From: Ferruginibacter sp.
GTDB taxonomy: Bacteria > Bacteroidota > Bacteroidia > Chitinophagales > Chitinophagaceae
Length of the DNA: 64,000 bases
Direction of reading: 5' to 3'
Assembly: GCA_019638485.1 (NCBI GenBank)
Contig: JAHBTP010000001.1
Span: forward strand, 806,001-870,000
This document shows, in pieces, positions 28,489-38,521 of this stretch (positions within the stretch are counted from its first letter, which is position 1; each line of letters starts with the position of its first letter). A program made the translations under genes and the position numbers. The notes beneath the pieces were generated by a model. It was not told the DNA's origin, ran no database searches, and saw nothing but the letters and a program-made list of their open reading frames with translations.

Positions 28489-29538
28489 ATGAAAATGAAA
28501 CAACTTTTATTTGGGATGTCGGTTGCTTTGTCTGCCGCATTGTTTAGTTGTACAACGCAAAGTAACAAAGAAGAATGGCCTGCAGGAGGGATTAATATGG
28601 AGGCTACCGGAGAGCCTGAAGTTGCCGAAGTAACCGGAGCACCTAAGGTGCCAGCGCCAGTGGGTAATCGCGGTCCTAAAAAATGGATTGTAAACCTGGT
28701 TACAACAGAAGAAGAAGGTATTATTGCTGACACTATTCCTTATACATTTTGGACATTTAACCACACTGTTCCCGGAAGCTTTATACGCATTAGGGTTGGT
28801 GATGAAGTTACCCTAAATTTAAAAAATGAAGCTAATAGTGTGTTACCACACAATATTGACCTACATGCAGTAACTGGCCCAGGTGGTGGAGCTGCAGCAA
28901 CTACATCTGCTCCGGGTAAAGAAACTTCTTTTACTTTTAAAGCATTGAATCCCGGATTATATGTTTACCATTGTGCTGCACCTCCTGTGCCAATGCATAT
29001 TGGAAATGGGATGTATGGCCTTATTTTAGTAGAGCCTGAAGGTGGTTTGAAAAAAGTAGATAAGGAGTTTTATATTATGCAAGGTGATTTTTATACCAAG
29101 AAATCTGCTATTAAAGAAGGTTTGATGGAGTTTGATAATGACAAGGCTGTAGCAGAACAACCCGATTATGTTCTATTCAATGGTAAAAAAGGCTCCATGC
29201 TGGGTGCTAATATGCTTGAAGCAAAAGTGGGTGAAACAATTAGAATGTTTGTTGGAAATGGCGGCCCTAATCTAACTTCTTCCTTCCATGTTATTGGTGA
29301 AATTTTTGATAATGTTTATCTTGAAGGAGGTACTACGGTTTCTCATAATATCCAAACAACAATGATTCCTGCCGGAGGAGCTGCAATTGTTGAGTTTAAA
29401 GTGGAAGTACCGGGTGAGTATGTGTTAGTAGATCACTCATTATCCAGAGCTTTCAATAAGGGAGCTATTGGAAAACTTAAAGTGACCGGAGATGCTAATC
29501 CCAAAGTATTTAAGGCATCATCTTTAACTAAAGAATAG
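28489..29538 (+). CDS. nirK: Copper-containing nitrite reductase, AniA-type (class II), lipoprotein
   Basis: Reduces nitrite to NO. Two cupredoxin domains in 349 residues. Type 1 Cu ligands are H121, C162, H170 and M175; type 2 Cu ligands are H126, H161 and H316; catalytic Asp124 and His267 are present ([34 protein letters not shown]). The [11 protein letters not shown] form is that of class II AniA proteins. A lipobox (AALFSC, Cys21) replaces a cleavable Tat/Sec signal, so it is anchored in a membrane. I start at ATG 28489; the frame runs back to 28399 over the porin gene. Followed by an FGE-like gene and SCO. Confidence 0.95.
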   Translation: MKMKQLLFGMSVALSAALFSCTTQSNKEEWPAGGINMEATGEPEVAEVTGAPKVPAPVGNRGPKKWIVNLVTTEEEGIIADTIPYTFWTFNHTVPGSFIRIRVGDEVTLNLKNEANSVLPHNIDLHAVTGPGGGAAATTSAPGKETSFTFKALNPGLYVYHCAAPPVPMHIGNGMYGLILVEPEGGLKKVDKEFYIMQGDFYTKKSAIKEGLMEFDNDKAVAEQPDYVLFNGKKGSMLGANMLEAKVGETIRMFVGNGGPNLTSSFHVIGEIFDNVYLEGGTTVSHNIQTTMIPAGGAAIVEFKVEVPGEYVLVDHSLSRAFNKGAIGKLKVTGDANPKVFKASSLTKE

Positions 29539-29559
29539 TGAATTAAACAGGAGGTTGTT

Positions 29560-30390
29560 TTGAAAAAGGTTAGTGCTGTAATTGTACTGGGTTTTTTAAG
29601 TTTAGTTTGTTGTAATAAGCCGCAAGAAAAATCTTTTCCTGTAGCCAATGAACACCATGAGCTAAAGAAGGTTAATACATCGGTTAAAATGGTTTATATT
29701 CCCGGTGGGGCGTATAAACCATTTTATGGTGCAGATTCTGCATGGGTTACAGTAGCTCCTTTTTTATTAGATGAAAGGCCTGTTACTAATAAGGAGTTTT
29801 TAGATTTTGTAACCGCCAACCCGTCTTGGAGAAAATCAAAAATAAAATCTCTCTTTTCAGATAGTACTTATCTGCATGATTGGCCGGCAGACCTTGAATT
29901 GCCACCTAATGCCAATCCCAATGCACCTGTTTGTTATGTATCTTGGTTTGCAGCAAAAGCTTTTGCCAATAGCGTTGGTAAGCGCTTGCCTACTTTAGAT
30001 GAATGGGAATTTGTTGCTATGGCAGACAGTGTTTCAATAAATGCAAGGAGTAAACCCGGATATTCTGATTACATTATTAGTTTATACTTACAAAAAAACC
30101 GTCAGTTTAATCCGGTTAAATTAAGCACACCTAATTATTGGGGTGTTTACAATATGTTTGATTTGATATGGGAATGGACTGACGATTTTAATTCAATACT
30201 TACTACTTCTGACTCAAGGGTAGGTGAGTATGATGATAAAGGGCTTTTTTGCGCAGGTAGTGCTACAAGTGCTACTGATATTTTAAATTATGCTGCCTTT
30301 ATGCGATTTGCTTTGCGCACCACTTTAAGAGCAAATTATACAGTGGCCAATTTGGGCTTTAGGTGTGCGAAGGATTCTATAATGAAATGA
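29560..30390 (+). CDS. Formylglycine-generating-enzyme-like (SUMF1/FGE) lipoprotein
   Basis: A 276-residue protein with a lipoprotein signal (LSLVC) and an FGE-sulfatase fold: MVYIPGGAYKPFYG, FLLDERPVTNKEFLDFV, APVCYVSWFAAKAFANSVGKRLPTLDEWEF, NMFDLIWEWTDDF and NLGFRCAKD. True FGE uses copper and two cysteines to oxidise a Cys in sulfatases. No sulfatase gene lies near here, so it may have a binding or maturation role with NirK. TTG start at 29560, helped by an AGGAGG ribosome-binding site, which is rare in this window. Distance to nirK is 21 bp. Confidence 0.83.
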   Translation: MKKVSAVIVLGFLSLVCCNKPQEKSFPVANEHHELKKVNTSVKMVYIPGGAYKPFYGADSAWVTVAPFLLDERPVTNKEFLDFVTANPSWRKSKIKSLFSDSTYLHDWPADLELPPNANPNAPVCYVSWFAAKAFANSVGKRLPTLDEWEFVAMADSVSINARSKPGYSDYIISLYLQKNRQFNPVKLSTPNYWGVYNMFDLIWEWTDDFNSILTTSDSRVGEYDDKGLFCAGSATSATDILNYAAFMRFALRTTLRANYTVANLGFRCAKDSIMK

Positions 30391-30405
30391 TATTAAATAA
30401 ATAAA

Positions 30406-30987
30406 ATGAAATATTTTTCTGTTTTAGTTTTATCTATTCTAGCTCTTTGTGCTTGCAAATCTCCTGCACCTAAACAGCAGGAGGCACTACCTTCAAATTC
30501 TGTTTTTAACCTTACCTCGCAATGGCAGAATCAAGATGGAGACACATTGCAGTTGCAAGATTTGAATGGGAAAACGCTAGTTGTAGTAATGATTTATACA
30601 TCTTGTAAAAGTGCATGCCCTATTTTAGTAGCTAAGATGAAAAAGATTGAATCGAAGATTAGCAGAAAGGATATTGATAAGGTATCATTAGTACTGGTTT
30701 CCATTGATCCGGAAACTGATACACCTGAACACCTCAAGGAATTTGCAAAAACAAATGGGATGGATGAAAAACAGTGGGTCTTTCTTCGCTCAAATGAAGA
30801 GGCAACGCATGAACTGGCTAATGTGTTAGCTATGAAATACAAAAAAATATCGCCTATTGACTTTTCTCATTCCAATATAATTAGTGTATTTAATCCTTCA
30901 GGCGTTTTAGTGAGCCAAGAAGAAGGGTTGGAAATTAATGTTGATGGTGTAGCAAATACAGTAGCTAAAACAGTAAAGGGTTCTTAA
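30406..30987 (+). CDS. SCO-family copper chaperone, lipoprotein
   Basis: A 193-residue protein with a lipobox (LALCAC) and a thioredoxin-like SCO domain. The copper-binding pair is in YTSCKSACPI (CxxxC), and His in DFSHSNIISVFNP completes the usual site. It ends the porin-nirK-FGE-SCO operon, 15 bp after the FGE-like gene, so delivery of copper to NirK is a reasonable inference. Confidence 0.87.
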   Translation: MKYFSVLVLSILALCACKSPAPKQQEALPSNSVFNLTSQWQNQDGDTLQLQDLNGKTLVVVMIYTSCKSACPILVAKMKKIESKISRKDIDKVSLVLVSIDPETDTPEHLKEFAKTNGMDEKQWVFLRSNEEATHELANVLAMKYKKISPIDFSHSNIISVFNPSGVLVSQEEGLEINVDGVANTVAKTVKGS

Positions 30988-31130
30988 CTGCCCATTGTCA
31001 TTGTATTGTAATAAGAACCGGTTTCCAATATATTCTTTCGTGGAAGATGAAAGTATCAAATAATTTTAAGAAAAATTGCAACCAGTCATATAGCTGGTGT
31101 AGTAAAATTTAAATACAAAAAAGAAAATAA

Positions 31131-32516
<1,386 letters not shown>

Positions 32517-32519
32517 TTT

Positions 32520-32527
32520 TAACTTTG
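32520..32527 (+). promoter_or_regulatory. -7 box directly before the U32 gene
   Basis: TAACTTTG ends 4 bp before the ATG at 32532. If used, transcription would start at or next to the start codon, giving a leaderless mRNA. No well-spaced TTTG -33 is seen. Confidence 0.4.
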
Positions 32528-32531
32528 CGCC

Positions 32532-33773
32532 ATGAAAAGAAAGGTGGAAATAATGGCGCCTGCCGGAGGCTTTGATTCTCTTCTTGCCGCAATACAAGGT
32601 GGGGCAAACTCGGTTTATTTTGGTGTTGATCAGTTGAATATGCGTGCTAGGGCAACCATGAATTTTACTATGGATGATTTGCCTGAAGTAGTGGCTATCT
32701 GTGCAAAGAATGGGGTACGCTCTTATCTTACGCTGAACACTATAATTTATGACCATGATCTTTCCGTTGTAAAGACCCTAGTTAATAAAGCTAAAGAAGC
32801 TTCTATATCTGCCATCATTGCTTCTGATCAGGCTGTTATTGCGTATGCCCGAAGTGTTGGTGTAGAGGTTCATATTTCCACACAATTAAATGTTTCTAAT
32901 ATTGAAACGGTTAAGTTTTATTCGATTTTTGCAGATACTATTGTCCTAGCCCGTGAACTTAGTTTAACTCAGGTAAAAAAAATTACCGATGCCATTCAAC
33001 ACGAACAAATTAAAGGGCCATCAGGTAGATTGGTAGAAATAGAAATCTTTGTACATGGGGCTTTATGTATGGCGGTTTCAGGAAAATGTTATCTCAGTTT
33101 ACATTCTCATAATGCTTCTGCCAATAGAGGGGCTTGTGTTCAGAATTGCCGCCGAACTTATACAGTAATTGATAATGAAGAAGGGCATGAAATGAGGATA
33201 GAAAATGAGTATATTATGTCATCAAAAGACCTGTGCACTATTGATTTTCTGGATGAGGTTATTGATGCCGGGGTTGCCGTATTAAAAATAGAGGGGAGAG
33301 GTAAAGGGCCTGATTATGTAAAAACGGTAACACGCTGCTACCGTGCAGCTGCAGATGCAATATCAGAAGATACATACACTATTGAAAAAGCATTATTGTG
33401 GAAGGAGGAAATGGAGAATGTATTTAACCGTGGATTTTGGAGCGGATATTATTTAGGTCAGAAATTGGGTGAGTGGACCGACACATCCGGGTCTAAGGCA
33501 AAAGTGAAAAAGGTGTATATCGGTAGAGGAAATAATTATTTTAAAAAAATTGGAGTTGCAGAATTTTTAGTAGAAACACATACGCTTAAGAAAGGAGATA
33601 AAGTGCTCGTTACCGGACCTACCACCGGGGCAATTGAAATAACAGTGGAGGAATTACATACTGCTCATGGACCCGTAGAGGAAGCTAAAAAGGGAGAGAA
33701 ATGTGCATTTAAATTTGATTTACCTGTGCGCAAAAGCGACAAACTATATAAATTGGTAAGCGAAGCAGAATGA
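32532..33773 (+). CDS. U32-family (TrhP/YegQ-like) tRNA hydroxylation protein
   Basis: A 413-residue peptidase-U32-family protein. Members of the YegQ/TrhP group are not proteases in practice; they take part in 5-hydroxyuridine formation in tRNA and need Fe-S cluster supply. Typical segments are IMAPAGGFDSLLAAIQGGANSVYFG, VHISTQLNVSN, FVHGALCMAVSGKCYLS and ANRGACVQNCRR with conserved Cys. The stop overlaps the start of a ferredoxin gene by 4 bp, which suggests translational coupling and a redox partner. Confidence 0.83.
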   Translation: MKRKVEIMAPAGGFDSLLAAIQGGANSVYFGVDQLNMRARATMNFTMDDLPEVVAICAKNGVRSYLTLNTIIYDHDLSVVKTLVNKAKEASISAIIASDQAVIAYARSVGVEVHISTQLNVSNIETVKFYSIFADTIVLARELSLTQVKKITDAIQHEQIKGPSGRLVEIEIFVHGALCMAVSGKCYLSLHSHNASANRGACVQNCRRTYTVIDNEEGHEMRIENEYIMSSKDLCTIDFLDEVIDAGVAVLKIEGRGKGPDYVKTVTRCYRAAADAISEDTYTIEKALLWKEEMENVFNRGFWSGYYLGQKLGEWTDTSGSKAKVKKVYIGRGNNYFKKIGVAEFLVETHTLKKGDKVLVTGPTTGAIEITVEELHTAHGPVEEAKKGEKCAFKFDLPVRKSDKLYKLVSEAE

Positions 33774-33991
33774 TTACCATAATTCATCAACGTGATAAAT
33801 GTATTGGTTGTAACTACTGTGTGGAATTAGCTCCGCAAAGATGGATTATGTCGAAAAAGGATGGGAAAGCTGTGTTGATAGGCGCAAAAGAGAAAAATAA
33901 ATTTTGGGTGGTTAAAGTGCATGATGAAGAAGAAGAAAGTAATCGTAAAGCAGCGTCTGCATGCCCGGTTAAAATCATTGCGGTAAAATAA
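33770..33991 (+). CDS. Small [4Fe-4S]-type ferredoxin
   Basis: A 73-residue ferredoxin with CIGCNYC near the N-terminus (Cys17, 20, 23) and a distant CP pair (SACPVK, Cys65), the usual pattern for a single-cluster ferredoxin of the Fer4_13/Fer4_15 type. The gene overlaps the U32 gene (ATGA), so it may serve as its electron donor. Confidence 0.85.
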   Translation: MITIIHQRDKCIGCNYCVELAPQRWIMSKKDGKAVLIGAKEKNKFWVVKVHDEEEESNRKAASACPVKIIAVK

Positions 33992-33993
33992 AA

Positions 33994-34032
33994 ACCGGTG
34001 CAGTAATTATTCTACACCGGTATAGGTTTTTT
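33994..34032 (+). terminator. Terminator after the ferredoxin gene
   Basis: The stem accggtg/caccggt has a 14-nt loop; a six-T run begins five bases after the stem. The stem is good but the U tract is not immediate. Confidence 0.55.
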
Positions 34033-34067
34033 AGGATAATAAACTGTTTATTCCTTTTTTCCTGATA

Positions 34068-36014
34068 TTACTCTATTCCTCCCAAAGTGAGTTTGTCATC
34101 TTTGAATATTACGAAGGTTCCATCACCTTTCTTTAATTCTACATTATTAATTCTATATTTTACATCCGGAAACGATATTTCTGAAAGCTCCACATCCACT
34201 TTATCATTATTGAGCACTAGTTGGGTATAAATAAACATAGCTATATCATTACGTAGCCCACGTGGTTTGTATTCCTTTTCAAACAGCAAAGCTTTATTGT
34301 TTGACGAAAATATCTTCAAGGTTACAGAACTTCTTTTTTTAACCACAGGAGTATGCGCTTGCATGTGGCCTCCCGAAGATGTGATTTGTTCATATTCGGT
34401 AGGCGTGGAAATATATTTGAAATTTACAAACAACGTCTTTTCAGTAGGATTAAAAAAGCGAACTGTAGTGCTGCTTAATGGAACCATTAATGCGAAAAAT
34501 AACGTCATAATGATTACAGAGAAAATAGGATTAGATTTTAGATGATCTGCAACCCCCATAGAGCTCTTCATAGGGTCATCACTACCCGGTTTCTTTGAAA
34601 AAGCGAGTAATTTTTCCTTGCTATACTGAGTAAGTGTGAACAGTTGGGTTCTGGATGCGTCGTATTTTTTTGAAAGTAGTGGAGGCCTGGTACGTAAGAA
34701 GCGGTTAATAGCCCAAGTTTTTCCTAACCGATAATAACAATCTTCACATCCTAAGAATGCTACTTTTTCGGTGTTGTTATCTAAAATTTTTTGCACATCC
34801 TTTGGCATTACACTTCCCAAACAAGGCACATTATATTCTGATATATTCAACTCATCCGGGAATTCGTGCTTTGGAAAATAACTACATGTAAAAACAGTCA
34901 TATCCTTTTTATTTTCCGGTGCTAAATTAAATACCGGAAACTGTGAATGGCTAATAGCGTGCTCGTCGCATGACCCGATACAAATAGTGCAGCCTACACA
35001 TTTATCAGGAGATAAGATGGCTTTTCGTTTCCCATCTACCATTAGCATATCAATGGCTTCATAAGGACAATCGTAAGCACATAAATTACAAGCATTACAT
35101 TTATCAATATCAATAAATACAGGTGCTCTGTTCTTTCTTTTAATGATGTAAGGTAAAATGCATAAGAATAAGCCTGAGCCAACTAAAATGAGCCAGTTTT
35201 GATTAATAGAAAATACCTTCATTAAATAATAGCCGAAGTAATAATACCAATCGAACGTGGTTTGAGTAGGCAGATTTGACAGTTGAGCCGGTGGGTCACT
35301 CTTTACCGGAAAAACAAAAGAAATTATACCTAATGCAATGAAGGTATAAATCATTAATTTTTTCGGTGGAATAATTTTGGGTTTTGAAATTCTAAGCACA
35401 TGAATCCAAATAATTATTACCGTAATAAGCGAGAAAACAATATGTCCAAATAAGGCTACTTTAAAAAATCCACCAACTGTATCTAAATCATTCATTAAAA
35501 ATGCACCTGCAATGGATGGGTCAAAAATAGGTAGGCTGGAAAATAATTTTGCAGTAAGATATCCGGTAAGTTTTGCTTTCTGATCCCATACTAGCATATA
35601 TCCTGTAACGCCAATAATAATAACAATTAAAAAAGAAATAACACCGCTAATCCAAGAAACCAGTCGTTTGAATTTTGAGGTAACCAGGGTATGAACCAGA
35701 TGTAATAAAATAAAAACAACCAATAAATCAGAAGAGTAGCGGTGTATAGTTCTCATCCATCCGTTAAAAATATTGCCGGATATTGCTTCAACAGAGTCCC
35801 ATGCATGACGAGGATTAATGTTGTAGAAAATAAAAATATAAACTCCCGAAATGCAGGCTATAATAAACATAAAGATGGCGATGCCACCCAAATTATACAA
35901 CGGGTTGAGTTCAGTGGAATAAATTTTCCCGAAAAATGAAGAGAATTTTTGGAATGTTTGATGGCCTATAGTTCTTTCTTTCTTTGGAATAGCTATGTCC
36001 GGTTGTGAATTCAT
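34068..36014 (-). CDS. Cytochrome b / two-cluster ferredoxin / MvhD-like fusion membrane protein
   Basis: A 648-residue multi-domain protein. Residues 35-210 form a cytochrome b like that of bc1/b6f complexes with four heme ligands in two pairs 14 apart (H91/H105, H191/H205). Further helices run to about 290. Two [4Fe-4S] motifs follow: C306/309/312/316 and C339/342/345/349. Then an MvhD-like domain (hydrogenase delta subunit type) has C377, C398 and CEDC at 423-426. A last helix (about 498-518) leads to a beta-rich domain resembling a FixG C-terminal domain. It probably passes electrons between quinol and the operon's heme-copper complex. Its start overlaps the SCO stop by 4 bp. Confidence 0.8.
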   Translation of the reverse strand: MNSQPDIAIPKKERTIGHQTFQKFSSFFGKIYSTELNPLYNLGGIAIFMFIIACISGVYIFIFYNINPRHAWDSVEAISGNIFNGWMRTIHRYSSDLLVVFILLHLVHTLVTSKFKRLVSWISGVISFLIVIIIGVTGYMLVWDQKAKLTGYLTAKLFSSLPIFDPSIAGAFLMNDLDTVGGFFKVALFGHIVFSLITVIIIWIHVLRISKPKIIPPKKLMIYTFIALGIISFVFPVKSDPPAQLSNLPTQTTFDWYYYFGYYLMKVFSINQNWLILVGSGLFLCILPYIIKRKNRAPVFIDIDKCNACNLCAYDCPYEAIDMLMVDGKRKAILSPDKCVGCTICIGSCDEHAISHSQFPVFNLAPENKKDMTVFTCSYFPKHEFPDELNISEYNVPCLGSVMPKDVQKILDNNTEKVAFLGCEDCYYRLGKTWAINRFLRTRPPLLSKKYDASRTQLFTLTQYSKEKLLAFSKKPGSDDPMKSSMGVADHLKSNPIFSVIIMTLFFALMVPLSSTTVRFFNPTEKTLFVNFKYISTPTEYEQITSSGGHMQAHTPVVKKRSSVTLKIFSSNNKALLFEKEYKPRGLRNDIAMFIYTQLVLNNDKVDVELSEISFPDVKYRINNVELKKGDGTFVIFKDDKLTLGGIE

Positions 36015-36754
36015 GAGGTGTGTTTGGTAATAATGAACGATTTGATAAATATCCCACTTATGGTTAAGATCATTAACAATCCGGCGGAAGTGGAAATAAT
36101 AAAGCGCCAGTCAATTTTATATGTCTTCAATAATGGATCATATTTTAAACAACGCAAGTAAAATCCTTTGAGGATTCCCGGTCTTGTTTTCTCTGCTGAT
36201 GCTTCTAAAACAGCAATTTCAATATCCCTTTTGGAAGGGTTAACACCATATATATACCTTGAAATTTTCCCTGACGGAGATAAAATTATAAGGATGGAAG
36301 GATGACTGAATTCCTTGGTTGAAGGAATATAGTCGTATTGGTAATCTACAGACTGCATTAGTGCATGAATATTGGTACCTGATGCCGATAAAGTTCTCCA
36401 TCCTTTTCCATCCATCCTCCACCTGCTTTCATAGTCTAATAAATCTTTTGGTGTATCTGTACTATCAAAAGAAAAACTAATCATATTAAAATCCTTCCCC
36501 AAGGTGCCTAATCCATTGATTGCACTTTGTAAGCCACCGCTTATAACACCACAAAGAGAATAGCATTTTGTATAAACCGGAGAGATGATTAATGGCTTAT
36601 TGTTTATTAAGGAATATAATTTAAAGTGGTTGCCTGATGCATCAAAGACTTCGATATTTGCTACCTTCTGTGCAAGGAAATCCTTTTCATTTGGAAAATT
36701 AAATCCACATAAAAGGATACCTATTGCAATAAGATATAAATTTCTTTTTTTCAT
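36011..36754 (-). CDS. SCO1/SenC-family protein with C-terminal membrane anchor
   Basis: A 247-residue protein with a signal peptide (LIAIGILLCGFNFP), an SCO domain with the copper-binding CxxxC in YTKCYSLCGVI, and a His in EFSHPSILIILSP. A helix near the C-terminus (about 218-238) anchors it. It follows the subunit I gene, as expected for a CuA-site assembly factor, and is separated from it by a strong hairpin. Confidence 0.85.
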   Translation of the reverse strand: MKKRNLYLIAIGILLCGFNFPNEKDFLAQKVANIEVFDASGNHFKLYSLINNKPLIISPVYTKCYSLCGVISGGLQSAINGLGTLGKDFNMISFSFDSTDTPKDLLDYESRWRMDGKGWRTLSASGTNIHALMQSVDYQYDYIPSTKEFSHPSILIILSPSGKISRYIYGVNPSKRDIEIAVLEASAEKTRPGILKGFYLRCLKYDPLLKTYKIDWRFIISTSAGLLMILTISGIFIKSFIITKHTS

Positions 36755-36772
36755 ACTACTTAATACTTAAAA

Positions 36773-36797
36773 TTATCGGGGCGTAGCGCCCCGATAA
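36773..36797 (-). other. Strong hairpin inside the second heme-copper operon
   Basis: A perfect 11-bp GC-rich inverted repeat, ttatcggggcg/cgccccgataa, has a 3-nt loop, between the subunit I stop and the SCO start. No strong T run follows on the minus strand, so it may be a weak terminator or an mRNA-stabilising or processing stem that sets subunit stoichiometry. Confidence 0.6.
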
Positions 36798-36837
36798 AGT
36801 GTATAAAAACGTCAAGGCTATATTGCCCGGGATGTAA

Positions 36838-38505
36838 TTAATTTACATTCCAGGTAGCAGCAAGCCACTTCCAATTGAGGAAGAATAATGCCAGGAATAC
36901 CAGTAAAAATATAAAAGTAAGCACCAATGTTCCGGGTGCTTCAAATCCTTTATGTTTCTTAGCTTCAGGAGCTAATGGAGAGATGGTAAGTTGCATATCA
37001 TTTGGTCCGTTAACTTTAGCTCCAAAAGACACAGAGAATACTACAATTAAAATCCAAATCAGTGTAGCAATAAATGCAATTACACCTCCAATCATCATTA
37101 GCACCCAGAAGAAATCAACTGCAGGGTTAAAATTATAAGTAAATGGACCGCCTGAGAATGTTGAATCCCAGTGACGACGAGGAACGCCCAATTGTCCGAG
37201 TACAATCATGGAAATAGATAACAGTGCGATACCAATGAAGAATAGCCAAGGCTGCCATTGCGCCCATTTGAAGCCTACAATTTTTCTTCTAAAAATTAAC
37301 GGGATTAAATAGTAAGTGATACCCATAAATGTGAGTGTTGTACCAATTACTACTGTTCCTTTAAAGTGTCCCGGAATAGCGATGGTATTATGCACAATAA
37401 TGTTTGTTTGTTCCATTCCAAATATTACTCCGGTAGTACCACCAATAAAACCAAATCCGATTACGGCAAGTATGATGGCTGAGAATGCCGGGTTTCCCCA
37501 AGGTGCTTTTGACAACCATTGAAATAATCCCTTATTATAACCCCATCTACGTTGTGCCGATTCAAAAGAGGAGGGAACAGCAAAGGCATGTATCATAGAT
37601 GCCAGCACAGCCAGATACATAGCATAGCTTGTATTCCAAACTTTCCATGCGCTACTTACACCCGGGTCGGTAAGCAGGTGATGGGCAGAAGCAAGGCAAA
37701 TAAAAAGGATATACAAAACAAAGGCAGAGCGAGATACTTTTTCATTAATAGAAGTTCCTCCTACAGCCAAAAATGAAACCATATACCAAATTGACACCAT
37801 GGCTGCCACATTGATTTGTTGAGATGAATGCCCCAAACCCCACCAAATTAATTTATACATTGCCGGATCAACATTTTCAATTAATCCGAGAGACCATAGG
37901 AAAGTAGGAATATAAATAATAGCTCCTGATGCCAATGTAATAACGGCAATAATAGCTGCGGTCATTAAACCATAGGCAACTAAGGGGAGAGAATCACCAT
38001 AGGTTTTTTCTCTTCTGGCGATCATTAAATTTCCAAAAAATAATACAACAGCAAGTAATGCACCTACCGCAAATAATATAATCCCCAAATAATATAAGGG
38101 GTGTCCTTTAAGCGGAGTGTATGAAGTGAGCATTACATCTGCCTTTCCCATTAGGATAATGATGTTTGACATTACTAATCCTGCCACCATTAATAAAAAG
38201 GCTACCCATCCCCACTTTGGTGCACAAAATCGGGTGTTTAAGATAACTGTAGAACCAAAATACAAACCAGCCACTTCAAAGAAAATAATCCAAAAAATGA
38301 GCGCATTAAGCCCATGAAAAGTAACCAAGCGGTAATACCACTCGGCGTTTAATAGGTGCATCGGCTGATAACGGGTAAATACCAACAGGAGTGCCGCCGT
38401 AACAGCAAGTAATAATGATATTACAGCAAATACTGCATTATATCTTATTAGTTTTTGTGACTGTAAGTCAACTTTAAATCCGGTTATATCGCAAGTACGA
38501 AACAT
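36838..38505 (-). CDS. Atypical heme-copper subunit I: Tyr replaced by Gln, one low-spin heme His replaced by Lys; probable NO reductase
   Basis: A 555-residue protein with about 14 transmembrane helices. H226, H275/H276 (CuB) and H380 (high-spin heme) are in place, and H64 is the first low-spin heme ligand. The segment GLGHSSQQINVAAM puts Gln230 at the position of the cross-linked Tyr. The usual HFH motif in helix 10 reads GHFKG, so the second low-spin ligand is Lys382. I checked the codon on the minus strand (AAA, 37360-37362). These changes rule out a normal oxygen reductase. With CuA-cytochrome c subunit II, SCO and nirK in the same region, NO reduction is the best inference, similar to NOR families described from atypical heme-copper proteins. 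Confidence 0.8.
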   Translation of the reverse strand: MFRTCDITGFKVDLQSQKLIRYNAVFAVISLLLAVTAALLLVFTRYQPMHLLNAEWYYRLVTFHGLNALIFWIIFFEVAGLYFGSTVILNTRFCAPKWGWVAFLLMVAGLVMSNIIILMGKADVMLTSYTPLKGHPLYYLGIILFAVGALLAVVLFFGNLMIARREKTYGDSLPLVAYGLMTAAIIAVITLASGAIIYIPTFLWSLGLIENVDPAMYKLIWWGLGHSSQQINVAAMVSIWYMVSFLAVGGTSINEKVSRSAFVLYILFICLASAHHLLTDPGVSSAWKVWNTSYAMYLAVLASMIHAFAVPSSFESAQRRWGYNKGLFQWLSKAPWGNPAFSAIILAVIGFGFIGGTTGVIFGMEQTNIIVHNTIAIPGHFKGTVVIGTTLTFMGITYYLIPLIFRRKIVGFKWAQWQPWLFFIGIALLSISMIVLGQLGVPRRHWDSTFSGGPFTYNFNPAVDFFWVLMMIGGVIAFIATLIWILIVVFSVSFGAKVNGPNDMQLTISPLAPEAKKHKGFEAPGTLVLTFIFLLVFLALFFLNWKWLAATWNVN

Positions 38506-38521
38506 AATATCTGTTTTAGCG

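Noticed and set aside
36838..38505. Annotation as cbb3-type or aa3-type cytochrome c oxidase
   Set aside because: The cross-linked Tyr is Gln and the low-spin HxH motif is HFK, so a plain oxygen-reductase label would be misleading.
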